Positions 25,951-36,804 of a DNA stretch of 64,000 nt are shown here, piece after piece. The notes below the pieces were generated by a model that ran no database searches, had not been told where the DNA came from, and saw only the letters and a program-made list of their open reading frames with translations. The position numbers were made by a program, and so were the translations under genes. The DNA is taken from positions 1-64,000 of the forward strand of contig NZ_JABBGJ010000027.1 of assembly GCF_012927345.1 (NCBI RefSeq), in the 5' to 3' direction. The stretch's first letter is position 1. Each line of letters opens with the position of its first letter. The DNA comes from Paraburkholderia polaris. Lineage in GTDB: Bacteria > Pseudomonadota > Gammaproteobacteria > Burkholderiales > Burkholderiaceae.

Positions 25951-26053
25951 TATGAATATCCTGAATACGTATCGGGTGACGGCGCGCGATCCATAGACCC
26001 GCGACGACCGCCTGCGAACTTCGAATGCCGTGACTGATCTTTCAGACGCGGCA

Positions 26054-26078
26054 CGGGAAAGCGCCCTGCGCTTTCCCG
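26054..26078 (-). promoter_or_regulatory. hairpin between sucA and sucB
   Basis: CGGGAAAGCG and CGCTTTCCCG form a perfect 10-bp stem with a 5-nt loop, 15 bp after the sucA stop on the minus strand and without a T-run. It parallels the hairpin between sucB and lpdA. Confidence 0.6.
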
Positions 26079-26093
26079 GTTCGGTTCTAGTCT

Positions 26094-28955
26094 TTATTTA
26101 GCGATCGACGCGCTCTTGAGGCGGCCGAAAGCGCCTTCGATCAGCGCCTTTTGCTGCTCATAGTGCTTCGCGTAGTAGCCGACTGCCGGCGAGGCCGAAG
26201 CCGGACGTCCGCTGTATGCCAGCTTCTGCCCTTCCTTCATGCCGTCCTTCAGGTGGTGCTCGATGTAGAACCACGGGCCTTGATTCTGCGGCTCGTCCTG
26301 CACCCAGACCACTTCCGTCGCATTGTCGTACTTCTTCATTTCCGCTTCGAACTGCTTATGCGCGAACGGATAGAGCTGTTCGATACGGATGATCGCGACG
26401 TCGTTTGCCTTCACTTCGCGACGATGTGCGAGCAGGTCGTAGTACACGCGGCCCGAGCAGGCGACAACACGCTTGACCTTCTTCGCTTCGATCGCTTCGT
26501 CGATTTCGCCGAGAATCGGCTGGAACGCGCCCTTCGCCAGTTCGGACAGATCCGACACAGCTTCCTTGTGGCGCAGCAGCGACTTCGGCGTAGCGACGAT
26601 CAGCGGCTTGCGGAACAGGCGGATCATCTGACGGCGCAACAGGTGGAAAATCTGCGCCGGCGTGGTCGGTTGAACGACCTGCATGTTGTGGTCTGCGCAC
26701 AGTTGCAGGAAACGCTCGATACGTGCCGAGGAGTGCTCCGGACCTTGACCTTCGTAGCCGTGCGGCAGCAGCATCGTGAGACCCGACACGCGGCCCCACT
26801 TCACTTCGCCAGACGAGATGAACTGGTCGATCACGACTTGCGCGCCATTCACGAAGTCGCCGAACTGCGCTTCCCACGCGACGAACGTATTCGGCTCAGC
26901 GGTCGAGTAACCGTATTCGAAGCCCAGCACGGCTTCTTCCGACAGCACCGAGTCGATCACCGTGAACTTCGCCTGGCCTTCGGCGATGTTCTGCAGCGGC
27001 ACGTAGGTGCCGTCGTTCCAGCGCTCGCGGTTCTGATCGTGCAGCACTGCGTGACGGTGCGTGAACGTGCCGCGGCCCGAGTCCTGACCAGTCAGGCGCA
27101 CTGCGTAGCCCGATGCCACCAGCGACGCGAATGCCAGGTGTTCGCCCATGCCCCAGTCAAGCTTCGCTTCACCTTTACCCATCGCGCGACGGTCGTTGAG
27201 GACGCGCTCGACCAGCGGGTGAACCTTGAAGTTTTCCGGGACGGTGGTGATGCGCTCAGCGAGGCGCTTCAGTTCAGCCAACGGCACTGCCGTGTCGGCT
27301 GCGTCGGTCCACTTGCGGTTCAGGAACGGAACCCAATCGACCGCGTATTTGCTCTTGTAGTTCGAGAGCACCGGGTCGACCGTGTGGTGGCCTTCGTCCA
27401 TCGCCTTGCGGTACGCCTTGACGTATTCGTCTGCCTCAGCAGCCGTGATCACGCCTTGTTGCACCAGCTTTTCAGCGTACAGCGCGCGCGTGCCCGGGTG
27501 CTTCGCAATCGTCTTGTACATCAGCGGCTGCGTGACCGCCGGCGTGTCCTGCTCGTTGTGACCCAGCTTGCGGAAGCAGACGATGTCGACGACGACGTCC
27601 TTATGGAACTGCATCCGGAAGTCGATAGCCAGCTGCGTAGCCAGCACAACCGCTTCAGGATCGTCACCATTCACGTGCAGCACCGGCGCCTCGATCATCT
27701 TGACGACGTCCGAGCAGTACAACGTGGAGCGCGAGTCGCGCGGGTCCGACGTCGTGAAACCGATCTGGTTGTTAATGACGATGTGCAGCGTGCCGTGCGT
27801 GCCGTAACCGCGCGTTTGCGCGAGGTTCAGCGTTTCCATCACGACGCCCTGGCCTGCGAAGGCCGCGTCGCCGTGGATCTGCACCGGCAGCACTTGCAGG
27901 CCGCTGTCGTCGCCGCGACGGTCCATACGCGCCTTCGCCGAACCTTCAACCACCGGGTTGACGATTTCAAGGTGCGACGGGTTGAATGCGAGCGACAGGT
28001 GAACCGGGCCGCCTTCGGTCGAGACGTCCGACGAGAAACCCTTGTGGTACTTCACGTCGCCGGCCGGCAGGTCGTCGACGTGCTTGCCTTCGAATTCGGC
28101 AAACAGGTCAGCCGGCATCTTGCCGAGCGTATTGACCAGCACGTTCAGACGGCCGCGGTGGGCCATGCCGATGACGATTTCCTGCACGCCGTTGGCGCCG
28201 CCATGACGCACGACTTCGTCCATCGACGCGATGAAGCTTTCGCCGCCTTCGAGCGAGAAGCGTTTCTGGCCAACGTACTTGGTGTGCAGGAAGCGCTCGA
28301 GGCCTTCAGAGGCCGTCAGGCGATTCAGGATGTGCTTTTTCTTTTCATTGGAGAAGTTCGGCGTCGAACGGATCGACTCGAGCTTCTCTTTCCACCAGCG
28401 CTTCTGTTCCGGATCGCTGATGTACATGTACTCGGCGCCGATCGTGCCGCAGTACGTGTCACGCAGGGCCTGGACGATTTCGCGCAGCGAAGCACGCTCG
28501 AACCCGAAATACAGATTCGTTGCGCTGAACTCCTGGTCCATATCGGCTTCGGTGAAGTCGTAGAACGCAGGTTCAAGTTCGGGGATAGCGGGACGTTCGC
28601 GGCGCTTCAGGGGATCGAGATTGGCCCATTGCGAGCCGAGGAAGCGATATGCGCCGATGAGGGACTGCACATAGACTTGCTTGCGGGAGGTAGCGAGGTC
28701 TTCGCCGCCAGCCGCCGTGCGCGGGATGAAGGCATTCGCCTTGGCCCGTTGCGCAAACGATTCGACGATCGGGCCATGGGCCACGTCGTTGGCATTGCTG
28801 CCATCCGATGCAGGGACGTTCTGCAACGCGTCGAAATAGCTGCGCCAGTTCTCGGGCACTGACGCCGGATTATCGAGATACGCTTCGTACATTTCTTCTA
28901 CGTACGGAGCATTGCCGCCGAACAGATAAGAGTTCGACTGGAATTGCTTCATCAT
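26094..28955 (-). CDS. sucA: 2-oxoglutarate dehydrogenase E1
   Basis: The 953-aa thiamine-diphosphate enzyme decarboxylates 2-oxoglutarate and succinylates the E2 lipoyl group. Visible signatures are the N-terminal NAPYVEEMYEAYLDNPASVP (E2-contact region), KRFSLEGGESFIASMDE, GMAHRGRLNVLVNTLGK, the TPP/Mg motif GDAAFAGQGVV and the C-terminal VWVQDEPQNQGPW. The ATG at 28955 has AAGGTGAG seven bases upstream; the in-frame GTG at 28967 would overlap this ribosome binding site, so it is less likely. Confidence 0.96.
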   Translation of the reverse strand: MMKQFQSNSYLFGGNAPYVEEMYEAYLDNPASVPENWRSYFDALQNVPASDGSNANDVAHGPIVESFAQRAKANAFIPRTAAGGEDLATSRKQVYVQSLIGAYRFLGSQWANLDPLKRRERPAIPELEPAFYDFTEADMDQEFSATNLYFGFERASLREIVQALRDTYCGTIGAEYMYISDPEQKRWWKEKLESIRSTPNFSNEKKKHILNRLTASEGLERFLHTKYVGQKRFSLEGGESFIASMDEVVRHGGANGVQEIVIGMAHRGRLNVLVNTLGKMPADLFAEFEGKHVDDLPAGDVKYHKGFSSDVSTEGGPVHLSLAFNPSHLEIVNPVVEGSAKARMDRRGDDSGLQVLPVQIHGDAAFAGQGVVMETLNLAQTRGYGTHGTLHIVINNQIGFTTSDPRDSRSTLYCSDVVKMIEAPVLHVNGDDPEAVVLATQLAIDFRMQFHKDVVVDIVCFRKLGHNEQDTPAVTQPLMYKTIAKHPGTRALYAEKLVQQGVITAAEADEYVKAYRKAMDEGHHTVDPVLSNYKSKYAVDWVPFLNRKWTDAADTAVPLAELKRLAERITTVPENFKVHPLVERVLNDRRAMGKGEAKLDWGMGEHLAFASLVASGYAVRLTGQDSGRGTFTHRHAVLHDQNRERWNDGTYVPLQNIAEGQAKFTVIDSVLSEEAVLGFEYGYSTAEPNTFVAWEAQFGDFVNGAQVVIDQFISSGEVKWGRVSGLTMLLPHGYEGQGPEHSSARIERFLQLCADHNMQVVQPTTPAQIFHLLRRQMIRLFRKPLIVATPKSLLRHKEAVSDLSELAKGAFQPILGEIDEAIEAKKVKRVVACSGRVYYDLLAHRREVKANDVAIIRIEQLYPFAHKQFEAEMKKYDNATEVVWVQDEPQNQGPWFYIEHHLKDGMKEGQKLAYSGRPASASPAVGYYAKHYEQQKALIEGAFGRLKSASIAK

Positions 28956-29286
28956 TTTTACGCTCACCTTTCTTCGAGTTTCTCGAGAAATAGCGGGTTA
29001 CAGAACCTTCCGCGACACGGCCTGACCGTTTAGCGGATTGCGCGAATCAAGTCTTGCTTGGAAGGACCTAAAACTTTGCACCCGGGGAGCATATCACAGA
29101 ACGGATAGTGCAGATAGCAGACGGATTGCCGCTCAAGCCCATGGCGACGGGCTTTCAGGGGCATTACCAGCCCTCGCAACAGTCTCCTGCGGGAAACGGG
29201 GACAAACACCTGCAATCGGCGCGCCAACCGCGAACAACGCCGCACAATGCAATTCGCACGATTCACACGACCAGGGGCCCAGAAAC
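28956..29286. other. region upstream of sucA, no gene and no clear promoter
   Basis: This stretch must hold the minus-strand suc promoter and the 3' region of typA. I see no well-spaced -35/-10 pair; TATGCT near 29090 on the minus strand lacks a partner. No open frame with credible composition is present. Confidence 0.5.
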
Positions 29287-29316
29287 GGCAAAAGCCACCC
29301 GAAGGTGGCTTTTGCC
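29287..29316. terminator. strong terminator after typA
   Basis: GGCAAAAGCCACC and GGTGGCTTTTGCC form a 13-bp perfect stem; on the minus strand the loop is TTCG closed by C-G, an exceptionally stable tetraloop. The stem ends 30 bp downstream of the typA stop, with T-rich sequence within and after the second arm. Confidence 0.8.
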
Positions 29317-29346
29317 TTGTCATCAACCCGGATGCCGGGTGGATGC

Positions 29347-31173
<1,827 letters not shown>

Positions 31174-31258
31174 AGGAACCTGGAGACAGTTGAGTGCGCC
31201 AGCAGCAGCATTGTGTACGAAGCCAACAAAGCCCAAAGCGCACTTTTGGGAACCCAAC

Positions 31259-31267
31259 ATTATAGCA
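31259..31267 (-). promoter_or_regulatory. extended -10 promoter of typA
   Basis: The minus strand reads TGCTATAAT, a perfect -10 hexamer with the extended TG element; no good -35 is seen. The leader to the typA ATG is about 80 nt. Confidence 0.65.
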
Positions 31268-31426
31268 CGCCCAAATGAAGCTTTCTGGTATTCCCTGATA
31301 GCCTCATCGCTTTCCATGCAATGGCACGTAGGAAACAAGCTCGCTACGCGTCGGCAGCACCCTACGCAAAACCGCGTGCATTCTGCCTTGAGCGGGAAAA
31401 GTTCCTTGCCTAAGCTGTAATAACGC

Positions 31427-31456
31427 TTGCCGCGTCAATCAACGACTGTCTATAAT
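31427..31456 (+). promoter_or_regulatory. promoter of the marR-efflux operon
   Basis: TTGCCG (31427-31432) and a perfect TATAAT (31451-31456) are 18 bp apart, about 35 bp upstream of the marR ATG. A MarR dimer binding here would repress its own operon, but no convincing palindrome could be singled out. Confidence 0.65.
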
Positions 31457-31491
31457 CCTGCCTAGTCAACCATTGCATTCGCACGAGAATC

Positions 31492-32010
31492 ATGACAGAT
31501 CCGTCCTCAACACCCGCCTCAGATCTCAGCGAGTATCAGTTAGGCGAAAGCGTCGGCTATCTGCTCTCGCGAGTGAAATCGACCATGTCGAACCTGATTA
31601 CCCAGCGCAGCATGGCTGAACTGGGCATCACCAGCCAGCAAGGCAGCATCCTGTTCATGGTGGCGAGCGGCAAATGCCTGCTGGCGGCCGAGTTGGCCCG
31701 CGAATACGGCATTGACGCAAGCGCCGTCACGCGTCTGGTCGACAGGCTGGAGAAGCGCGGCCTGCTGACAAGAGTGCGCAGCAATGAAGATCGAAGGGTC
31801 GTACGCCTCGCGCTGACACCGGAAGGGCACACGATCGCGGCCAAAATGCCAAGCATTTTCAACGGTGTGCTGGACAGTCTGCTGGGCGGCTTCACCCCAG
31901 AAGAGGTGGGCTTCCTGAAGAGCATGCTGCGCCGCGTACTCGTCAATTCTGGCGAACAACCACCGGGACTAACCCGTGATGCAGCAAGCAATTTTGACAG
32001 CAAATCGTAA
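31492..32010 (+). CDS. MarR-family repressor of the efflux operon
   Basis: The 172-aa winged-helix regulator contains the MarR core: SNLITQRSMAELGITSQQGS, AAELAREYGIDASAVTRLVD, the wing RLEKRGLLTRVRSNEDRRVV and RLALTPEG. Such proteins release DNA on binding phenolic or drug ligands. It is the first gene of an operon with outer-membrane, adaptor and MFS efflux genes, 49 bp before the next start, strongly suggesting that it controls them. Confidence 0.92.
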   Translation: MTDPSSTPASDLSEYQLGESVGYLLSRVKSTMSNLITQRSMAELGITSQQGSILFMVASGKCLLAAELAREYGIDASAVTRLVDRLEKRGLLTRVRSNEDRRVVRLALTPEGHTIAAKMPSIFNGVLDSLLGGFTPEEVGFLKSMLRRVLVNSGEQPPGLTRDAASNFDSKS

Positions 32011-32059
32011 TAAATTGCTTGCAGCGTCCATCATTACATTCCACTCAAAGAGTCGAGCG

Positions 32060-33583
32060 ATGAAATCCCTTTCCCTGTCCGCGCCCGCGCTTTCGAGCCG
32101 GGCCGCTGTCGCCGCCGCGGTGACGGCGCTCGCCCTCACGGGGTGCGCGAACTACTTCGGCATGAAGAGCGACAAGCAGATCTCGTCGCCGGCTCAGTAC
32201 GAGTCCGCCCAGAGTCTGCCTGGTCAAGGCGGCCAATGGCCGTCGCTCGACTGGGCCAACCAGTTCGGCGACCCCCAACTGCCGAAGCTGATCGCGGAAG
32301 CACTGGAAGGCAGCCCTTCGATCGCGCAGGCGCAGGCACGTCTGGCCAAGGCTTCGTCATACATTGAAAGCTCACGCTCGGCGCTGTACCCGAAGGTCAA
32401 CGGCAGCTACTCATGGAACCGCGAGCTATTCTCGGCAAACGCGCTCTACCCGCCCCCGTATGGCGGCACCTGGTATAGCGAGAACAACGTGCTGGCGAGC
32501 GCTTCGTGGGATCTGGACCTGTGGGGCAAGAACCGCCAGCGCCTAGGCCAGGCCGTGTCGCAGGAAAAGGCCGCGGAGGCCGATATGCAGCAGGCGCGCG
32601 TGACGCTCGCCGCCTCCGTGGCGAGCACCTATAACCAGCTCGCCCAGTTGTACGCATTCCGCGACATCGCTGCGCGCGAAATCGCCAACCGCCAGGACAT
32701 CGGCCGCATCACCAACGGCCGCGTCACCGCCGGGCTCGACACCAACGTCGAACGGCAAACCGCGAACGGCAACATCGCGACCAGCCAGTCGAACCTGACC
32801 GATCTCGACGGCCAGATCACCGTGGTGCGCTATCAGTTGGGCGCGCTGCTCGGCAAGGGTCCGGATCGTGGTCTGCAGATCGCCAGGCCGGCTCTGACCA
32901 CCGGCGACACGGTCGCGCTGCCGGGCAACCTGCCGGCGGACCTCGTGGCACGCCGCGCGGACATCGTCGCCGCACGCTGGCAGGTCGAAGCCGCGATGCA
33001 CGACGTGAAGGAAGCAAAGGCCGAATTCTTCCCGGACGTCAACCTCGCCGCCGGCTTCGGTTTCGATGCGTTCGGCTGGGGCCGCTTCTTTAAGTCGGGC
33101 AGCCGCCAGGTGCAATTCGGCCCGGCGATTCACCTGCCGATCTTCGACGCCGGCGCGCTGCGCTCGCAGTTGAAGGGTCGCTACGCAGACTTCGACCTCG
33201 ATGTGGCGAATTACAACCAGACGCTGATCAATGCCCTCTCGGACGTCGCGACGCAGGTGTCGTCGATCCGCTCGCTCGACCAGCAATCGGGCGACGCCCA
33301 GCGCGCGCTCGACGCGTCGACCAAGGCCTATCAGCTGGCGGTGATCCGCTACAAGGCCGGTTTGTCGCCGCAGCTGCAGGTGCTGACCGCCGACCAGAAC
33401 CGCCTTGCCGCCGAACAGACGGTAACGAGCCTGAAGATGCGCCGCCGCGATTTGCAGATCGGCCTCATCAAGGCGCTCGGTGGCGGTTTCGACGCAACGC
33501 AGACCGGCCTCGTGGTGCCGACCGATGCCCCGGCAGCGGCCGCCGCGGCATCGGCCACCGCCGCGACCGCCGCTGCAAACTGA
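32060..33583 (+). CDS. outer-membrane efflux lipoprotein (NodT/OprM type)
   Basis: The 507-aa protein has a lipoprotein signal ending ALTGC (Cys29), then two OEP repeats of the TolC fold (for example LARRADIVAARWQVEAAMHD and YKAGLSPQLQVLTADQNRL). NodT-type lipoproteins form the outer-membrane channel of tripartite pumps. The ATG at 32060 is preferred to the in-frame ATG at 31976, which lies inside marR. An Ala-rich tail closes the protein. It pairs with the following adaptor and MFS genes. Confidence 0.92.
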   Translation: MKSLSLSAPALSSRAAVAAAVTALALTGCANYFGMKSDKQISSPAQYESAQSLPGQGGQWPSLDWANQFGDPQLPKLIAEALEGSPSIAQAQARLAKASSYIESSRSALYPKVNGSYSWNRELFSANALYPPPYGGTWYSENNVLASASWDLDLWGKNRQRLGQAVSQEKAAEADMQQARVTLAASVASTYNQLAQLYAFRDIAAREIANRQDIGRITNGRVTAGLDTNVERQTANGNIATSQSNLTDLDGQITVVRYQLGALLGKGPDRGLQIARPALTTGDTVALPGNLPADLVARRADIVAARWQVEAAMHDVKEAKAEFFPDVNLAAGFGFDAFGWGRFFKSGSRQVQFGPAIHLPIFDAGALRSQLKGRYADFDLDVANYNQTLINALSDVATQVSSIRSLDQQSGDAQRALDASTKAYQLAVIRYKAGLSPQLQVLTADQNRLAAEQTVTSLKMRRRDLQIGLIKALGGGFDATQTGLVVPTDAPAAAAAASATAATAAAN

Positions 33584-33659
33584 AGCTACATCGACGCAGC
33601 CCAAACTCGCACAAACATCCGAATAAACGACGACGCTTGAGAGAACCCGGAGCACATCA

Positions 33660-34937
33660 ATGAGCACCACCCAACAGCCCGCGGCTACTACACAGCCGAC
33701 TCAGCAGGCCCCGCAGCCGACGCAGCCGACGCAACCGGCCCAACCGCCGGCGAACAACGGCAAACGCAAGCGCATGATGACGCTGCTCGTCATCGTGATC
33801 CTGATCGCCGCGGTCGCCTACGGCCTTTACTACTTCCTCGACGCACGCTTCCATGAAGACACCGACGACGCGTACGTGAACGGCAACGTCGTGCAGATCA
33901 CGCCGCAAGTCACCGGCACGGTGGTCGCCGTGAACGCGGACGACACCCAAACCGTGAAGGCCGGCGACCCGCTCGTCGTACTCGATCCGGCCGACGCGCG
34001 CGTCGCGCTCGAACAAGCCGAAGCGAATCTCGCGCAGACGGTGCGCCAGGTGCGCGGCCTGTTCGCCGACGACAACCAGTACCAGGCGCAAGTTGCCATG
34101 CGTCAGTCCGATCTGTCGCGCGCGCAGGACGACCTGAAGCGCCGGCTGACGGTCGCGCAAACCGGCGCCGTGTCGCTGGAAGAAATCTCGCACGCCCGCG
34201 ACGCCGTGAAGAGCGCGCAAGCGTCGGTCGACGCCGCCCAGCAACAACTGGCGTCGAACCGTGCGCTGACCGCCAACACCACGATCGCGAATCACCCGAA
34301 CGTGCAGGCCGCCGCCGCGAAGGTCCGCGACGCCTACCTGAACAACGCGCGTAACAACCTGCCGGCGCCGGTCACAGGCTACGTGGCGAAGCGCTCGGTG
34401 CAGGTCGGCCAGCGCGTCTCGCCGGGCACCCCGCTGATGGCCATCGTGCCGCTGGGCGGCGTGTGGGTCGATGCGAACTTCAAGGAAGTGCAACTGAAGC
34501 ACATGCGCATCGGCCAGCCGGTCGAACTGACGGCCGACGTGTACGGCTCGTCGGTGGTGTTCCATGGCAAGGTGGTCGGCTTCTCGGCGGGCACGGGTTC
34601 GGCGTTCTCGCTGCTGCCCGCGCAGAACGCGACCGGCAACTGGATCAAGGTGGTGCAACGCCTGCCGGTGCGGATCGCGCTCGACCCGAAGGAACTTGAA
34701 CAGCATCCGTTGCGCATCGGCCTGTCGATGCAAGCCGACGTGACCATCAAGAACGACGAAGGCGGCCAGCTCGGCAACGCGCCGAACACGGTCTATCAAA
34801 CCAACGTGTTCGAAAAGTACGGCGACGAAGCCGACGCTGAAATCGCTCGCATCATTTCAGAAAACGCAGGCCCGAACGGCGGCTCGCAGAAGTCGGCCCA
34901 AGCCGGCGCTGCCAAGCCCGCCGCGAAATTGATGTAA
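33660..34937 (+). CDS. EmrA-type periplasmic adaptor (HlyD family)
   Basis: The 425-aa membrane-fusion protein starts with a Thr/Gln/Pro-rich cytoplasmic segment (residues 1-38). It then has one membrane helix (MMTLLVIVILIAAVAYGLYY), a biotinyl-lipoyl-like half-motif (DDAYVNGNVVQITPQVTGTV), an alpha-hairpin (residues 115-215) and the second half (YVAKRSVQVGQRVSPGTPLM). It links the inner-membrane MFS pump to the outer-membrane channel. The low-complexity N-terminus is longer than in EmrA of E. coli. Confidence 0.92.
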   Translation: MSTTQQPAATTQPTQQAPQPTQPTQPAQPPANNGKRKRMMTLLVIVILIAAVAYGLYYFLDARFHEDTDDAYVNGNVVQITPQVTGTVVAVNADDTQTVKAGDPLVVLDPADARVALEQAEANLAQTVRQVRGLFADDNQYQAQVAMRQSDLSRAQDDLKRRLTVAQTGAVSLEEISHARDAVKSAQASVDAAQQQLASNRALTANTTIANHPNVQAAAAKVRDAYLNNARNNLPAPVTGYVAKRSVQVGQRVSPGTPLMAIVPLGGVWVDANFKEVQLKHMRIGQPVELTADVYGSSVVFHGKVVGFSAGTGSAFSLLPAQNATGNWIKVVQRLPVRIALDPKELEQHPLRIGLSMQADVTIKNDEGGQLGNAPNTVYQTNVFEKYGDEADAEIARIISENAGPNGGSQKSAQAGAAKPAAKLM

Positions 34938-34968
34938 GCGGCGCGACGATTCATAGAAGGCTTTTTTA

Positions 34969-36531
34969 ATGGCTCAGGCTCAGGCGCAAGTCCCTCATCC
35001 GCCGCTCGAGGGCGCGCAACTGGTGATCGGCACCATCGCGGTGTCGCTCGCCGTGTTCATGAACGTGCTCGACACGTCGATTGCGAACGTGTCGATCCCG
35101 TCCATTTCGGGCGACCTCGGTGTGTCGTCCGACCAAGGCACATGGGTGATCACCTCGTTCGCGGTGGCGAACGCGATTTCCGTGCCGCTGACCGGCTGGC
35201 TCACCGACCGTATCGGCCAGGTGCGCCTGTTCATGGCGTCGATCATTCTGTTCGTGATCTCGTCGTGGCTGTGCGGCCTCGCGCCCACCCTGCCGTTCCT
35301 GCTTGCCTCGCGCGTGCTGCAAGGCGCCGTGGCCGGCCCGATGATTCCGCTGTCGCAAACGCTGCTGCTCGCCAGCTATCCACGCGCCAAGGCGCCGATG
35401 GCTTTGTCGATGTGGGCGATGACCACGCTGATCGCGCCGGTGGCCGGCCCGATTCTCGGCGGCTGGATCTCGGACAACATCTCGTGGCCGTGGATTTTCT
35501 ACGTCAACATTCCGGTTGGGGCGATCGCTGCCGTAGCAACGTGGACGATCTTCCGCAACCGCGATTCGGTCATCAGAAAAGCGCCGATCGATGGCGTCGG
35601 CCTCGGCCTGCTGATCCTCTGGGTGGGCTCGTTGCAGGTGATGCTCGATAAGGGCAAGGACCTCGACTGGTTCTCGTCGACCACCATTGTCGTGCTGGCG
35701 CTGGTCGCGGTGATTTCGCTCGCCTTCTTCATTGTGTGGGAATTGACGGCCGAGCATCCGGTGGTCGATCTGTCGCTCTTCAGTCGGCGCAATTTCACGA
35801 GCGGCACGATTGCGTTGTCGATCGGCTACGGGCTCTACTTCGGCAACCTCGTGTTGTTGCCGTTGTGGCTGCAAACCGATATCGGCTACACCGCCACCGA
35901 AGCGGGTCTCGTGATGGCGCCGGTCGGCCTGTTCGCCGTGCTGCTGTCGCCGATCACCGGCAAGGTGTTGCCGCGTACCGATCCACGCTATATCGCGACC
36001 TTGTCGTTCCTCGTGTTCGCTCTGTGTTTCTGGATGCGCTCACGTTATACGACCGGCGTCGACACTTATTCGCTGCTGGTACCCACGTTGATTCAGGGAA
36101 TCGGCATGGCCGGGTTCTTTATCCCGCTGGTGTCGATCACGCTGTCGGGCTTGCCGGGCAACCGGATTCCGGCTGCGTCGGGCTTGTCGAATTTCGTGCG
36201 GATCATGTGCGGCGGTATTGGCACGTCGATTTTCCAGACCGCGTGGGATCACCGCACCATCATGCATCACGCGCAACTGGCGGAGCAGGCGAATGCATAC
36301 AACCCGGTGTTCGATCAGTCGATCCGGCAGATGGGCGCAGCGGGCTTCAGTCAGCCGCAGGCTTATGGCCTCTTCAACACGATGGCCACGCAGCAAGCCG
36401 CGCAGTTGGGCGTGAACGATCTGTTCTTCGTCTCGGCGGGGATCTTTGTCGCGTTGATTGCGCTGATCTGGATGGCAAGGCCGGAACGCGCCGGTGGTGA
36501 CGCCGGTGCGGCGGCTGCGGCAGCGCATTGA
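34969..36531 (+). CDS. EmrB/QacA-type MFS drug exporter (DHA2, 14 helices)
   Basis: The 520-aa protein has about 14 membrane segments. Visible signatures are the DHA2 motif VFMNVLDTSIANVSIP in helix 1, LTDRIGQVRLF after helix 2 (motif A), RVLQGAVAGPMIPLSQ (motif B) and LIAPVAGPILGGWI (motif C, antiporter). It would exchange protons for hydrophobic compounds together with the adaptor and channel. GAAGG precedes the ATG; a terminator follows at 36575-36615. The substrate cannot be deduced. Confidence 0.93.
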   Translation: MAQAQAQVPHPPLEGAQLVIGTIAVSLAVFMNVLDTSIANVSIPSISGDLGVSSDQGTWVITSFAVANAISVPLTGWLTDRIGQVRLFMASIILFVISSWLCGLAPTLPFLLASRVLQGAVAGPMIPLSQTLLLASYPRAKAPMALSMWAMTTLIAPVAGPILGGWISDNISWPWIFYVNIPVGAIAAVATWTIFRNRDSVIRKAPIDGVGLGLLILWVGSLQVMLDKGKDLDWFSSTTIVVLALVAVISLAFFIVWELTAEHPVVDLSLFSRRNFTSGTIALSIGYGLYFGNLVLLPLWLQTDIGYTATEAGLVMAPVGLFAVLLSPITGKVLPRTDPRYIATLSFLVFALCFWMRSRYTTGVDTYSLLVPTLIQGIGMAGFFIPLVSITLSGLPGNRIPAASGLSNFVRIMCGGIGTSIFQTAWDHRTIMHHAQLAEQANAYNPVFDQSIRQMGAAGFSQPQAYGLFNTMATQQAAQLGVNDLFFVSAGIFVALIALIWMARPERAGGDAGAAAAAAH

Positions 36532-36574
36532 GGGTTTAGCTTGAGTCCGCGACGCGGGCTGTATTTAGATGTAG

Positions 36575-36615
36575 AAAAAGGCGGGACCGCTGTGTCGGGC
36601 GGTCCCGCCTTTTTT
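36575..36615. terminator. convergent terminator between efflux operon and truB
   Basis: AAAAAGGCGGGACCGC pairs with GCGGTCCCGCCTTTTTT (10 GC-rich pairs plus A/T flanks, 8-nt loop). Both strands have a T-run, so it serves the rightward MFS gene and the leftward truB transcript. Confidence 0.9.
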
Positions 36616-36804
36616 GTTGCAGCTACTGACGGTTCGGGTTGGCTTACTACTTGTGTCAGCTTCGACACTCGCCCAGCTTGCGACTAACTCGATTCAGATA
36701 TCGCGCGTGGCGAGCCACGATGCCGATCCTTCGCCGAGGCTCTCTGCCGTGACGATGCTGAACTTCCACACTCAAGCGCGCCGCGACGATGCCGAACTTC
36801 CTCG

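Larger units (their letters stand above)
31174..31491. other. divergent promoter region typA / marR
   Basis: No gene is seen in these 318 bp. The region contains an extended -10 promoter for typA (31259-31267) and a -35/-10 pair for the MarR operon (31427-31456). Confidence 0.7.

Noticed and set aside
26151..28862. 903-codon plus-strand open frame opposite sucA
   Set aside because: Antisense shadow of a well-identified gene; no domain or ribosome binding site.
31318..31335. TGGCACG in the typA/marR gap
   Set aside because: It resembles a -24 element but no GC is found at the -12 position.
36718..36804. Imperfect repeats with GACGATGCYGAACTTCC between the terminator and truB
   Set aside because: Only two or three imperfect copies, with no associated gene or structure; probably incidental.
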